Part shown: one piece after another, positions 1 to 8,694 of the stretch | Position numbering within the stretch: position 1 is the first letter of the stretch | Layout of the letters: each line of letters opens with the position of its first letter | From: Novosphingobium guangzhouense | Lineage (GTDB): Bacteria; Pseudomonadota; Alphaproteobacteria; Sphingomonadales; Sphingomonadaceae | NCBI RefSeq assembly: GCF_002896965.1 | Contig: NZ_LYMM01000106.1 | Coordinates: 1-64,000, forward strand | DNA: 64,000 bases | Direction: 5' to 3' | The notes under the pieces: model-generated | Told to the model about the DNA's origin: nothing | The model's database searches: none | Seen by the model: the letters and a program-made list of their open reading frames with translations, nothing else | Program-made: the position numbers and the translations under genes

Positions 1-220
1 CGGCGGTAACGGCGGCGGCCGTGGCGGCCAGCCGCGTCGCGATGGCCAGCGGGACGGCGGCCGTGGCGATCGTCCGCAGGGCGAACGCAACCGCTCCGAC
101 GCACCGCGCGGCGATCGTCGCGAGGGTGGCGAAGGCGAGGGTGAGCGCAAGCGCCGTTTCCGCCCGCGCGGGCCCAAGGGCATGGGCGCGCACAAGGGTG
201 CGGTGAAGCGCGCTGGCTAA
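1..220 (+). CDS. C-terminal tail of an Arg/Gly-rich protein (partial, 5' end outside window)
   Basis: The frame entering at base 2 stays open to a TAA at 218-220. It encodes about 72 residues that are almost entirely Gly, Arg, Asp, Glu and Gln, ending in a basic segment, GPKGMGAHKGAVKRAG. Such RGG-like disordered tails occur on DEAD-box RNA helicases of the RhlE type and on some pseudouridine synthases, where they bind RNA nonspecifically. No catalytic domain lies inside the window, so the family cannot be fixed; a DEAD-box helicase is my leading guess. An intrinsic terminator follows the stop. Confidence 0.55.
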   Translation, partial: GGNGGGRGGQPRRDGQRDGGRGDRPQGERNRSDAPRGDRREGGEGEGERKRRFRPRGPKGMGAHKGAVKRAG

Positions 221-254
221 AACGCCGAAAACGCTAAACAGCTGAAACAAGGGG

Positions 255-299
255 AACCGGGGCCACGCGATACAGTCGAGGCCCCGGTTTTCTCTTTTT
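255..299 (+). terminator. Rho-independent terminator after the RG-rich gene
   Basis: A 10-bp perfect stem (aaccggggcc at 255-264 with ggccccggtt at 280-289) encloses a 15-nt loop and is followed by the T-rich run ttctcttttt. It sits 35 bases after the stop of the RG-rich gene. Confidence 0.85.
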
Positions 300-339
300 G
301 TCTTCCCCTTCGCTTCCCGAAGGCATACTCCCCGCGCCC

Positions 340-1080
340 ATGGCGCTCGACGCTCCCCTTTTTGCGGTGCTTGTCTCCGCCTTTGCCATGACGGCGATCG
401 TGGGCCTGCGTTACCTCATCACTTCCGGCCTGTTTGCTTGGATCACCGCGCGCGTTCGCCCCGGCCACTACAAGGGCCTGGACCGCCAGATACGCAGCGA
501 GATCGCATGGTCGCTAGCTTCTGCCGCGATCTATGGCATCCCGGCCGGCGTGGTCGCATGGGGCTGGCGCGAACATGGCTGGACGCGCATCTACGCCGAT
601 GTTCACCACAGGCCGCTGTGGTGGCTGCCGGTTTCGGTCCTCGTCTACCTGCTGCTTCACGATACGTGGTTCTACTGGACCCATCGCTGGATGCACGTGC
701 CCCGCGTATTCCGCGTGGCCCATGCCGTCCATCATGCCAGCCGCCCGCCGACCGCCTGGGCGGCGATGAGTTTCCATCCGGTGGAGGCATTGACCGGGGC
801 GGTGGTCATCCCGGCGCTGGTCTTCCTTGTGCCCATCCATGTCGGCGCGCTGGGCGTAGTGCTGACGATCATGACGGTGATGGGGATTACCAATCACATG
901 GGCTGGGAAATGTTTCCCCGGCGCATTGTCCATTCGCCGCTGGGCCGCTGGCTGATCACTGCCAGCCATCATCAGCGGCACCATGAAAGCTATCGATGCA
1001 ATTACGGCCTCTATTTCCGTCACTGGGACCATCTGTGCGGCACCGACGCCGGTCTGTCGCAGGCATTTTCGCGGCCGTAA
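340..1080 (+). CDS. Sterol desaturase / fatty acid hydroxylase family membrane protein
   Basis: A 247-residue polytopic protein of the FA_hydroxylase superfamily, whose members use a di-iron centre to hydroxylate or desaturate lipids such as sterols, fatty acids or carotenoids. The histidine clusters are clear: HDTWFYWTHRWMH (107-119), HAVHH (128-132) and HHQRHH (210-215), interleaved with membrane segments near 5-35, 60-76, 94-108 and 155-185. The ATG at 340 is preferred; a TTG at 298 in frame would start inside the upstream terminator. The substrate cannot be read from the sequence. Carotenoid (CrtZ-like) or sterol-type chemistry are both possible. The next gene begins inside this one. Confidence 0.85.
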   Translation: MALDAPLFAVLVSAFAMTAIVGLRYLITSGLFAWITARVRPGHYKGLDRQIRSEIAWSLASAAIYGIPAGVVAWGWREHGWTRIYADVHHRPLWWLPVSVLVYLLLHDTWFYWTHRWMHVPRVFRVAHAVHHASRPPTAWAAMSFHPVEALTGAVVIPALVFLVPIHVGALGVVLTIMTVMGITNHMGWEMFPRRIVHSPLGRWLITASHHQRHHESYRCNYGLYFRHWDHLCGTDAGLSQAFSRP

Positions 1081-1514
1081 CGCTGAACGTGACCCTGGGC
1101 GTGACCCTGGCCGTAACCCTGGGCGGAGCGACCGCCCCTCAGGGGACGGACGTTTCGGTAACTGTAACGGACATGCGATCGACGAAAGGGCAGGTGCTTG
1201 CCTGCCTGACGATGCGCCCCGATGCCTTTCCCAATTGCGAGAAAGACCCGGCCGCACGCAAGCTAACAGTCCCGGCGGCCAGCGGCCTGAACCTGCACTT
1301 CGGTGCAGTGCCGCAGGGCCGCTATGCGGTGTCGCTGATCCATGACGAGAACGGCAACGGCAAACTCGACACCCGGCTGATCATCCCGCGCGAAGGCTAC
1401 GGCTTTTCACGCGATGCGCCGGTGCGCATGGGACCGCCGAAATTCGCACAGGCCGCTTTCGATGTGGGCCCCGAACCTGTCCACCTGGCGATACGGATGC
1501 GATATCTGCTCTGA
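996..1514 (+). CDS. DUF2141 family exported protein
   Basis: The mature part (from about residue 50) matches the DUF2141 family: a beta-rich domain of about 130 residues with the motif IHDENGNGKLDT, plus GxxFSRDA and a final strand. Function is unknown in the family. The N-terminus has an arginine-rich stretch (RHRRR) and a long hydrophobic core ending GGATA, a plausible signal peptide. The start is uncertain: the ATG at 996 overlaps the hydroxylase gene by 85 bases, and a GTG at 1035 would also keep the signal peptide. The hydrophobic core is made of a 12-bp tandem repeat (see 1077-1124). Confidence 0.75.
   Translation: MQLRPLFPSLGPSVRHRRRSVAGIFAAVTLNVTLGVTLAVTLGGATAPQGTDVSVTVTDMRSTKGQVLACLTMRPDAFPNCEKDPAARKLTVPAASGLNLHFGAVPQGRYAVSLIHDENGNGKLDTRLIIPREGYGFSRDAPVRMGPPKFAQAAFDVGPEPVHLAIRMRYLL
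1077..1124 (+). repeat. Four 12-bp tandem units inside the DUF2141 signal peptide
   Basis: Units gtaacgctgaac, gtgaccctgggc, gtgaccctggcc and gtaaccctgggc encode VTLN, VTLG, VTLA and VTLG in the signal-peptide core. The TAA stop of the upstream hydroxylase gene (1078-1080) lies within the first unit in another frame. Confidence 0.8.
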
Positions 1515-1554
1515 CCGACTTGCCCCCGCCATTTGCGCACCGTACCCCTGAGGT

Positions 1555-2856
1555 GTGAGACGGGACGAGGACAGCATCGAAGAGGCAGTCGAGAAGGCTG
1601 TCGAAATCGCAACGGCGGACCTTGTGCCGCCACCGCCGACAGGGGCGTTTTCGCCGTTCCGCTATCCGGTGTTCCGGGCGATCTGGACCGCCAACCTGTT
1701 CTCCAACCTTGGCGGTACTCTGCAGGGCGTAGCGGCGGCATGGCTGATGACCGAGCTGACCACGTCGCACAGACTGGTCGCGTTGGTCCAGGCGTCAGCG
1801 ACGGTGCCGATCATGCTGTTCGGCGTCTTCGCCGGCGCCATCGCCGACAACTACGATCGCCGGCTGGTGATGCTGACCGCGCAAGTGGGCATGCTGGTGG
1901 TATCCGCCCTGCTCGCGGTCATGGCCTATGCACATGTGCTGACGCCGCCCCTGCTGCTGGCCTTCACGCTCAGCGTGGGCATCGGCACCGCGCTCAATTC
2001 CCCGGCCTGGCAAGCTTCGGTGCGCCAGCAGGTGGAACCGCACGAACTGCCACAGGCAATCGCGCTCAACTCCATATCGTTCAATATCGCCCGATCGGTT
2101 GGCCCGGCGCTTGGCGGCTTGCTGATATCTTTGTGGGACGTGTCCTTCGCCTTCGCGTTCAACGCCGTTAGCTACATCGGCCTGATCGGCGTGTTGCTGT
2201 GGTGGAGGCCGCCGCCGCGCCGCATCGAACGCCGGCCGATCCTGCCCGCCGTGGGCGTCGGCATCCGCTACTGCGCCACCAACCCGCAAGTTCGCCGTAT
2301 CCTGCTGCGCTGTCTGGCGCTGGGCTTCAGCCTTTCCGCTTACCAGTCCTTGCTGCCGACCGTGGTGAACGGCCCGATTCATGGCACCGAGCTGGACTTC
2401 GGGCTGATGCTGGGCCTGTTCGGCATCGGTTCGATCATCGCCGCCCCGCTGACTGGCCCGATCCGTCGCAGGATCGGGCTGGAGGGCATTCTCACAATGG
2501 GCGCGGCGATGTTCGTCTTCTCCCTTTCACTGATCGCCGAGGTGGACCGGATCGCCTATGCCCTGCCCGCCGCCTTCGTATCGGGCATGGCCTGGGTGAT
2601 GATCCTGACCACGCTCAACACCGCGGTACAGCTGCGTTCGCCCGATGCGATCCTTGGCCGATGTCTGTCGATCTATCAGGCGGTCACCTTCGGCGGCATG
2701 GCGCTGGGATCGTGGACCTGGGGCACGCTTGCCGACTGGAAGGATCTGCCCTTCGCGCTGCACGCAGGATCGATCTTCCTCATCGTCTCCTTCGTGGCCC
2801 TTCGTGTGATTGCTCCACTGCCGAAGCCTGGCGAGGGTGTGGTCCGGCAAGTATAA
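1555..2856 (+). CDS. MFS transporter, MFS_3 / EntS-like exporter
   Basis: A 433-residue major facilitator protein with about twelve hydrophobic segments beginning near residue 45 (PVFRAIWTANLFSNLG). The loop after TM2 carries GAIADNYDRRLVM, the MFS motif-A equivalent, and a second copy-like loop LTGPIRRRIG follows the mid-protein linker. The layout is that of the MFS_3 (transmembrane secretion effector) group, which includes enterobactin exporter EntS. The substrate is unknown. The GTG at 1555 follows a gagg sequence at unusually short spacing, so the exact start is uncertain. It begins 40 bases after the DUF2141 gene and could be co-transcribed. Confidence 0.85.
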   Translation: MRRDEDSIEEAVEKAVEIATADLVPPPPTGAFSPFRYPVFRAIWTANLFSNLGGTLQGVAAAWLMTELTTSHRLVALVQASATVPIMLFGVFAGAIADNYDRRLVMLTAQVGMLVVSALLAVMAYAHVLTPPLLLAFTLSVGIGTALNSPAWQASVRQQVEPHELPQAIALNSISFNIARSVGPALGGLLISLWDVSFAFAFNAVSYIGLIGVLLWWRPPPRRIERRPILPAVGVGIRYCATNPQVRRILLRCLALGFSLSAYQSLLPTVVNGPIHGTELDFGLMLGLFGIGSIIAAPLTGPIRRRIGLEGILTMGAAMFVFSLSLIAEVDRIAYALPAAFVSGMAWVMILTTLNTAVQLRSPDAILGRCLSIYQAVTFGGMALGSWTWGTLADWKDLPFALHAGSIFLIVSFVALRVIAPLPKPGEGVVRQV

Positions 2857-2948
2857 GCCCTAGGGCGGGCGCCACGTCCGCAGCTTAATCCTTATTACAC
2901 CATGTTGCGCCAGAAACGGCCCACTACAGGGGCGAGTCGGGATTCGAC

Positions 2949-4283
2949 ATGGACAGTTTGCGCGGTGAGTTTTCCGGTGAAGGCGATTCCGAAAAGGAAG
3001 ACGTCGCGCCCGCCGCGCCGGTTCGCAAACCGGCCAACGACGAACGCCGCATGCAGGTGCGCGCCTACAACTTCTGGGCAAGCCTGCTGGGCGAAAAGAC
3101 CTTCCCCGATATCGCAGACCTCGATCCTGCGAACCTGCCGGACTTCGGCCCGCGCAGTGTCCTGCTCGATTTCACGGGCGGCTTGGAAGATCCGGTCATC
3201 CCCTACGTCGGCGCGATGCTGGCCGAAGAATGCGGGGCTGGCGCGCCGATTCGGCGCATCACCGACGTGCCGGGCGGATCGCTGCTTTCACGCATTACCG
3301 ACCACTACATGCAGATTCTCGCCAACGAGGCGCCGATCGGTTTCGAGGCGGAGTACCTGAACCCGCAGGGCATGACGGTCCTCTACCGCGGCATCCTCAT
3401 GCCGTTTTCGCGGGATGGCCGGCGGATCGACTATATCTACGGCGTGATCAATTGGAAGGAGGGCGCCGAACCGCTGCCCGCACGCCGTCCGCTTGCCCAG
3501 ATCGATGACGAAGCCCACCAGCCCGCGATGCTGCGTGCGCCCGAACCACTGACCGACTGGGCAGATGGGCCTGCGGATTTCAGAGGCGCAGATTTCACGC
3601 TGCCCGCCATCGATGGCTATTCGCCGATAGAGCTGCCCAGCCCCGGCTTCGCCTTCGACGCCGAGCCGACCTCTTTCAGCACGCACGAGATGGGCCTTGC
3701 CGACTGGCTGGCATCCGCGCGCGATCTGGTGCTGATCGCCAGACGCAGCGAAGAGCGATCGCACCGGGCGCTTTACGAGGCCATCGGGCGCGCCCACGAC
3801 TTCGCGCTGGCGGCACAGGATGCGCCCGAGGATCTTGCCGAATTGCTGGAAGATGCCGAGATCAGGCTGCAGGACCGCGCGCCGCTGCTGGCGCTGGTCA
3901 AGCTTGTCTTCGGCGCCGACTACGACAAGACCCGGCTGACCGAATTCGCAACCGTCATCGCCCATGCCGTGCGTATCGGTCTGCCGGCAGGCACTCTTTG
4001 CACCCACCTTGCGGCAACGCCCGGCGGGGTGAAGGCATTGGTCCGCGAAGAGCGCCGCCTGCGCCGCGAAGAAGCAGGGACGCTGCCCGCCAATGCCCGC
4101 GAGCGCCTTGCCGGCGAACTTCGCGCCATCGAGGCACGCCCGATGACGGAACTCGACAGCACCGGCGAGGAATTCACCCTCCTCGTCGCCCGGCGCCTGC
4201 CCGGCGGCGAGATCGTGCTGGTGGGTGAAGTGGGTGATGACGAAGCCCTGCTCCAGCGCGCGGCACGCCGACTGCTGGGCTGA
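2949..4283 (+). CDS. PAS_5-type PAS domain protein
   Basis: The 444-residue protein carries a PAS-like domain at about 35-170 with the hallmark opening YNFWASLLGEKTFPDIADLDP and GVINWKE at its end, as in the alphaproteobacterial PAS_5 family. The rest (about 180-444) is mostly helical and acidic, with no recognisable kinase, GGDEF or DNA-binding motif. A soluble sensor or scaffold role is inferred. Two GANTC methylation sites sit immediately before the ATG (2934-2945). It is separated from the MFS gene by 92 bases and followed, after 115 bases, by the M48 protease. Confidence 0.65.
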   Translation: MDSLRGEFSGEGDSEKEDVAPAAPVRKPANDERRMQVRAYNFWASLLGEKTFPDIADLDPANLPDFGPRSVLLDFTGGLEDPVIPYVGAMLAEECGAGAPIRRITDVPGGSLLSRITDHYMQILANEAPIGFEAEYLNPQGMTVLYRGILMPFSRDGRRIDYIYGVINWKEGAEPLPARRPLAQIDDEAHQPAMLRAPEPLTDWADGPADFRGADFTLPAIDGYSPIELPSPGFAFDAEPTSFSTHEMGLADWLASARDLVLIARRSEERSHRALYEAIGRAHDFALAAQDAPEDLAELLEDAEIRLQDRAPLLALVKLVFGADYDKTRLTEFATVIAHAVRIGLPAGTLCTHLAATPGGVKALVREERRLRREEAGTLPANARERLAGELRAIEARPMTELDSTGEEFTLLVARRLPGGEIVLVGEVGDDEALLQRAARRLLG

Positions 4284-4398
4284 AGCATCCGCCCCGGCAC
4301 CCTGCGCACGGACGGCATCGCTCTCGACACGTTTGGCCCGACCGTGCATGCATGCGGCTTCATCGCCGGTTAAGCCCCCGGGGTCCCCAAGAGAGACG

Positions 4399-5760
4399 AT
4401 GCCCAAGCTGCGACTATCTGCCCTGTTCTTCGCGATTCCTGCGCTGCTCGGGGCCTGTGCCGTTCCAGCCTCCGCTCAATCGATCCTGCGCGACGCAGAA
4501 ACGGAGGCACTGCTGCGCGACATGGCAGCGCCGCTGGTCAAGGCTTCGGGCCTGAGACCGGGCGACGTCGACATCGTCCTCGTCAACGATTCTTCCGTAA
4601 ATGCCTTCGTTGCGGGCGGGCAGGCGGTTTACGTCAACTCGGGCCTCATCGATGAGGCCGACACCGCCGCCGAAGTGCAGGGCGTCATCGCCCACGAACT
4701 TGGCCACGTCACCGGCGGCCATGCCGTGCTCAACCTTGGCGGAAAAAGCGCGACGAACATCTCGCTGCTATCGCTCCTGCTGGGCGCAGCGGCTGCGGCT
4801 GCTGGCGGCGGCGAGGCGGCGATGGGCGTCATCATGGCGGGACAGCAGGCCGCAATGGGCAAATATCTGGCCTACAACCGCTCGCAGGAAGCCTCTGCCG
4901 ACGCGGCGGGCGCGCAGTATCTGTCCAAGGCCGGGATCAGCGGGCGCGGTTCGATCGCGTTCTTCGAGAAGCTCCAGAACATGGAATTCCGCTACGGCTA
5001 CCGCCCCAAGGACGGGGACGAATTCTATTCCAGCCACCCGCTTACCGGGGACCGCATCACGACGCTCAAGGACACTTACGAAAAGGACGCAGCCTGGGAC
5101 AAGCCCGACGATGCCGCGATCCAGAAGCGTTTCATGCGCGCCAAGGCTAAGCTGTTCGGCTTCCTTGCCGAACCCGTGCAGGTCATGCGCAAATATCCGA
5201 TGACCGACAACTCGGTCCCCGCCCATTACGCCCGTGCTTACGCGTTCCACCGCGAATCGAAGTTCGCCGAAGCCCGCGAGGAAACCGAGGCGCTGATCGC
5301 GGCCGACCCCGACGATCCCTATTTCCTCGAACTCGACGGCCAGATCCTGCTGGAAGCGGGCAAGCCGGCCGAAGCGCTGCCGATGCTGCGCAAGGCCAAC
5401 GACCTGTCAGGCAACACCCCGCTGATCGCCACTCTGTTCGGCCACGCCCTGATGGCAACGGAAGACCCGGCCCATTACAAGGAAGCACAGGAAGTCCTGA
5501 AGACCGCCGCTGCGCGCGATCGGGAAAATCCTTTCACCTGGTATCAGCTGGGCATGATCTACGCCGCCAATGGCGACATGCCGCGCGCCTACCTTGCCAG
5601 CGCCGAGCAGCAGGTCCTTTCGGGGCGCATGGAAGAAGCACTGCGCAGCGCACAGGCAGCTGAGGCAGGCCTGCCGCAAGGCTCGCCGGACTGGATCCGC
5701 GCGCAGGACATCGAGATGCAGGCGCGCGCCGAACTGGAACGCGACAAGAAGCGGCGCTAG
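4399..5760 (+). CDS. M48 family metalloprotease with TPR-like C-terminus (BepA-like)
   Basis: A 453-residue exported protease. Residues 1-27 form a signal peptide ending PASA-QS. The M48 zinc motif HELGH is at 99-103 (His99, Glu100, His103), and the third ligand Glu lies in the NRSQEASADAAG segment. A helical, TPR-like region with repeated Ala/Glu-rich helices covers about 270-450. This matches periplasmic BepA/YfgC-type proteases that assist or degrade outer-membrane proteins. The ATG at 4399 is preceded by gagaga; a longer open frame back to 4225 runs inside the previous gene. The DsbA-like gene follows after 43 bases, so an envelope-quality-control operon is plausible. Confidence 0.9.
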   Translation: MPKLRLSALFFAIPALLGACAVPASAQSILRDAETEALLRDMAAPLVKASGLRPGDVDIVLVNDSSVNAFVAGGQAVYVNSGLIDEADTAAEVQGVIAHELGHVTGGHAVLNLGGKSATNISLLSLLLGAAAAAAGGGEAAMGVIMAGQQAAMGKYLAYNRSQEASADAAGAQYLSKAGISGRGSIAFFEKLQNMEFRYGYRPKDGDEFYSSHPLTGDRITTLKDTYEKDAAWDKPDDAAIQKRFMRAKAKLFGFLAEPVQVMRKYPMTDNSVPAHYARAYAFHRESKFAEAREETEALIAADPDDPYFLELDGQILLEAGKPAEALPMLRKANDLSGNTPLIATLFGHALMATEDPAHYKEAQEVLKTAAARDRENPFTWYQLGMIYAANGDMPRAYLASAEQQVLSGRMEEALRSAQAAEAGLPQGSPDWIRAQDIEMQARAELERDKKRR

Positions 5761-5803
5761 TGCGCCCGCAAGACCTCAATCAAGACAGGTATCTATCAAA
5801 GTC

Positions 5804-6502
5804 ATGAGTACAGCCGGCAAGTTCGCAATGGTCGCCGTGGGGCTCGCAATCATCGGCGGCGCGGGATGGTACGGCGGGCGCATCGCCGTGGAGCACGTGG
5901 TCCACGATTATATCCTCGAAAACCCCGAGATCCTGCCTCAGGCCATGGACGAACTGCGTCGCCGCGAAGCCGCCAAGGCGCTTGGGGGTATCCGCGAAAC
6001 CGTTGAGACGCCTTTCCCCGGCGCCGTGCTGGGCAACCCCAACGGCAAGGTCACGCTGGTCGAATTCTCGGACTACGCCTGCGGCTACTGCCGTCAGAGC
6101 CTGCCCGACGTCGCCCAGCTGATTGCGAAGAACCCGGACTTGCGCATCGTCGTGCGCGAACTGCCGATCATCAGCCCGCACAGCCCCGATGCCGCCAAGA
6201 TGGCCCTCGCCGCTGCCGAACAGGGCAAGTACGTCCAGTTCCACGACGCCATGTACAAGGCCGGGCAGGTCGATGCACCCACGATCGAGGCCGTCGCCAA
6301 GTCCATCGGCCTCGACATGGACCGCGCCCGCCGCATCGCCGCCAGCCCGACGGTCGAGGCCGAACTCGGCCGCAGCATGGAGATGGCACAGCGGCTTGGC
6401 TTCACCGGCACCCCCAGCTGGATCGCGGGTGATAAGCTGATTCCCGGCGCAGTGGGCTTCGACCAGCTCTCGCAGGCGGTCGCTGCCGCACGCGGCGGTT
6501 GA
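5804..6502 (+). CDS. DsbA-family thiol oxidoreductase (DSBA/Com1-like)
   Basis: A 232-residue envelope protein with an N-terminal membrane anchor or uncleaved signal (residues 7-25). A short helical linker, ENPEILPQAMDEL, is typical of ScsC/Com1-type proteins. The thioredoxin fold has the active site CGYC at 93-96 in the context VEFSDYACGYC, and the cis-proline loop GFTGTPSW lies near the end. It probably oxidises or isomerises disulfides in the periplasm. A DsbB homologue is encoded elsewhere in the window (26424-26909) and could be its partner, which is inference. It starts 43 bases after the M48 protease gene. Confidence 0.9.
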   Translation: MSTAGKFAMVAVGLAIIGGAGWYGGRIAVEHVVHDYILENPEILPQAMDELRRREAAKALGGIRETVETPFPGAVLGNPNGKVTLVEFSDYACGYCRQSLPDVAQLIAKNPDLRIVVRELPIISPHSPDAAKMALAAAEQGKYVQFHDAMYKAGQVDAPTIEAVAKSIGLDMDRARRIAASPTVEAELGRSMEMAQRLGFTGTPSWIAGDKLIPGAVGFDQLSQAVAAARGG

Positions 6503-6555
6503 TCGCCACTCGCGCCCGTTTTGCATCGCCCGCAACATCGTCTAGGCTTGTCCGC

Positions 6556-7719
6556 ATGAGCGTCCTGCCGATCCAGCCCATTCCGTTCTTCGCCAACAAG
6601 GACCGTGCCTTCTGGCGCCTGCAGCTGATCGGCTGGAGCGGCGCACTGATCCTGCGATCGATGTCGCTGCTGGCGAACAATCTGCCGCTGACCGCACTGG
6701 TGCAGGTGATCATCGCCACGATCACCGGCTTTTCATTGTCTCTGGTGCTCTCGGTCATTTACCGCGTGCTCATCAGAAAGCGGGCATTGTTCACCTGGGG
6801 CATGACGGTTCTGGCGCTGCCGATGGCGGTGGCATTGCACGCCTTCATCGATGCCTGGGTGATCTCGCTATGGCGTATTGATGGCGATGTCGGCTTTGCG
6901 CAGCTTTTCATCGGCGTCTTCTACCTCGACGCCACGCTGCTCGGCGCCTGGACCGCGCTATACTACATGGTGAACTTCTACCTTCAGGTTGAGGAACAGA
7001 ACGACCAGCTGATCCGGTTGGAGAACCAGGCCACGAGCGCGCAGTTGGCGATGCTGCGCTATCAGCTGAACCCGCATTTCCTGTTCAACACGCTGAACTC
7101 GATCTCGACGCTGGTGCTGCTCAAGCAGACGGAGCCTGCGAACGCGATGCTCAGCCGCCTGTCCTCATTCCTGCGTTACACCCTTATCAACAAGCCTTCC
7201 GCGCGCGTGACGGTGGAGCAGGAGGTCGATACCCTCCAGCTCTATCTCGATATCGAACGAATGCGCTTTGAAGAGCGGCTGCGCACCACCTTTACCATCG
7301 ACCCCGCCACCAGCGCGGGCCTGCTGCCGTCGCTGCTGCTCCAGCCACTGGTCGAAAACGCGATCAAGTACGCCGTGAGCCAGCAGGAAGCCGGGGCGGA
7401 GATCACCGTTGCCACGCAACTCGTCGGGCCGATGCTTCGCATCACCGTCTCGGACACCGGGCCGGGCTTGCAAAGTCCCACGACCGACAACAGGCTATCG
7501 GGCATGACCTACGATGGAGGGGAGCCGGTATCCACCGGCGTGGGATTGTCCAACATCCGCGACCGACTGTCGCAGGCCTATGGCGAAAACCACCGTTTCG
7601 AAACGATCGAGCCGCTGGAAGGCGGTTTCGCGGTCGTTATCGAGCTTCCTTTCGAGCGCCGCGAAACCACCGAAGATCATGCCGAGCCCGCGCGTCAGCC
7701 CGTTCAGATGGCGCGATGA
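6556..7719 (+). CDS. LytS/YehU-type sensor histidine kinase
   Basis: The 387-residue protein has four hydrophobic segments in residues 20-150, a short coiled coil (LQVEEQNDQLIRLENQ), then the His_kinase domain with YQLNPHFLFNTLNS and phospho-acceptor His174. A HATPase domain follows, with the N box LLQPLVENAIKYA and the G boxes DTGPGL and GVGLSNI. No periplasmic sensor domain is evident, so the membrane part itself may sense. The start at ATG 6556 is chosen because upstream in-frame sequence reads back toward the dsbA-like stop. It pairs with the LytTR regulator 46 bases downstream. Confidence 0.9.
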   Translation: MSVLPIQPIPFFANKDRAFWRLQLIGWSGALILRSMSLLANNLPLTALVQVIIATITGFSLSLVLSVIYRVLIRKRALFTWGMTVLALPMAVALHAFIDAWVISLWRIDGDVGFAQLFIGVFYLDATLLGAWTALYYMVNFYLQVEEQNDQLIRLENQATSAQLAMLRYQLNPHFLFNTLNSISTLVLLKQTEPANAMLSRLSSFLRYTLINKPSARVTVEQEVDTLQLYLDIERMRFEERLRTTFTIDPATSAGLLPSLLLQPLVENAIKYAVSQQEAGAEITVATQLVGPMLRITVSDTGPGLQSPTTDNRLSGMTYDGGEPVSTGVGLSNIRDRLSQAYGENHRFETIEPLEGGFAVVIELPFERRETTEDHAEPARQPVQMAR

Positions 7720-7765
7720 AACAATCCTGCCCCGTGCGCGTTAGCCGCACCGGAGAAAAGCACCT

Positions 7766-8563
7766 ATGACCATCCGCACGATTCTTGTCGACGACGAGAA
7801 ACTCGCAATTCAGGGCCTGCAGTTGCGGCTCGAAAAGTACCCCGATGTCGAGATCATCGACACTTGCGCGAACGGGCGCGAGGCGATCCGCAAGATCAAG
7901 ACCGAAAAGCCTGACCTTGTCTTCCTCGACATCCAGATGCCCGGTTTCGACGGCTTTTCCGTCGTTAAAGGTGTGATGGAAATCGAACCGCCGCTGTTCG
8001 TCTTCGTCACCGCCTATCAGGAACACGCCGTCCGCGCCTTCGAGGCGAATGCGGTGAACTACCTGATGAAGCCGGTGGACGAGAGCAAGCTGGACGATAC
8101 CCTTGCCCGCGTGCGCCAGCGCCTTGCCGAAAAGCGCTCGTCCGAAGAAGCGGAAAAGCTCAAGACCGTTCTTGCTGAAGTGGCGCCCGATGCGGTCGAC
8201 CACATTCCCGAAGAGGCAGACCCGAACGCAGACCGTTACGAAAAGCTTATCAATATCAAGGATCGCGGCCAGATCTTCCGGATCGACGTGGACTCGATCG
8301 AGCATATCGAGGCTGCCGGCGATTACATGTGCATCCGCACCGCCGATAACTCGCTGATCCTGCGCGAAACGATGAAGGATCTGGAACGCCGCCTTGATCC
8401 GCGCGTGTTCCAGCGGGTGCATCGCTCTACTATCGTCAATCTCAATCAGGTGCGTCAGGTCAAGCCGCACACCAATGGCGAATGCTTCCTCGTGCTCGAT
8501 TCCGGCGCGCAGGTGAAGGTTTCGCGCTCGTACCGCGATGTGATCGCCCGCTTCGTTCACTAA
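7766..8563 (+). CDS. LytTR-family response regulator
   Basis: A 265-residue regulator. Its receiver domain (1-120) has the acidic pocket DDE at 9-11, phospho-acceptor Asp55 in FLDIQMPG, and the conserved T and K (VTAYQEHA, NYLMKPVD). A Glu/Lys-rich linker (about 115-155) leads to a C-terminal LytTR DNA-binding domain (160-265) with IEAAGDYMCI and FQRVHRSTIVNL. It is the cognate partner of the upstream LytS-like kinase. LytTR proteins bind paired direct repeats in promoters; target genes are unknown here. Confidence 0.92.
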   Translation: MTIRTILVDDEKLAIQGLQLRLEKYPDVEIIDTCANGREAIRKIKTEKPDLVFLDIQMPGFDGFSVVKGVMEIEPPLFVFVTAYQEHAVRAFEANAVNYLMKPVDESKLDDTLARVRQRLAEKRSSEEAEKLKTVLAEVAPDAVDHIPEEADPNADRYEKLINIKDRGQIFRIDVDSIEHIEAAGDYMCIRTADNSLILRETMKDLERRLDPRVFQRVHRSTIVNLNQVRQVKPHTNGECFLVLDSGAQVKVSRSYRDVIARFVH

Positions 8564-8694
8564 GGCCTGAAGGTCGCGCAGGCGGGTCTGCCCTCCTGCG
8601 CCCCATTACCGGAATCGGTGGGCACGCGACCGATCGTGCGCCCACCTTCTTCTTCCCCTCGACAACTTGCCTCGAACGCGCAAAGAACCCGGCC

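Noticed and set aside
5891..5904. CACGTG palindrome considered as parS
   Set aside because: Flanks read GAG and GTC, so the GTT/AAC arms of parS are missing; it lies in the dsbA-like gene.
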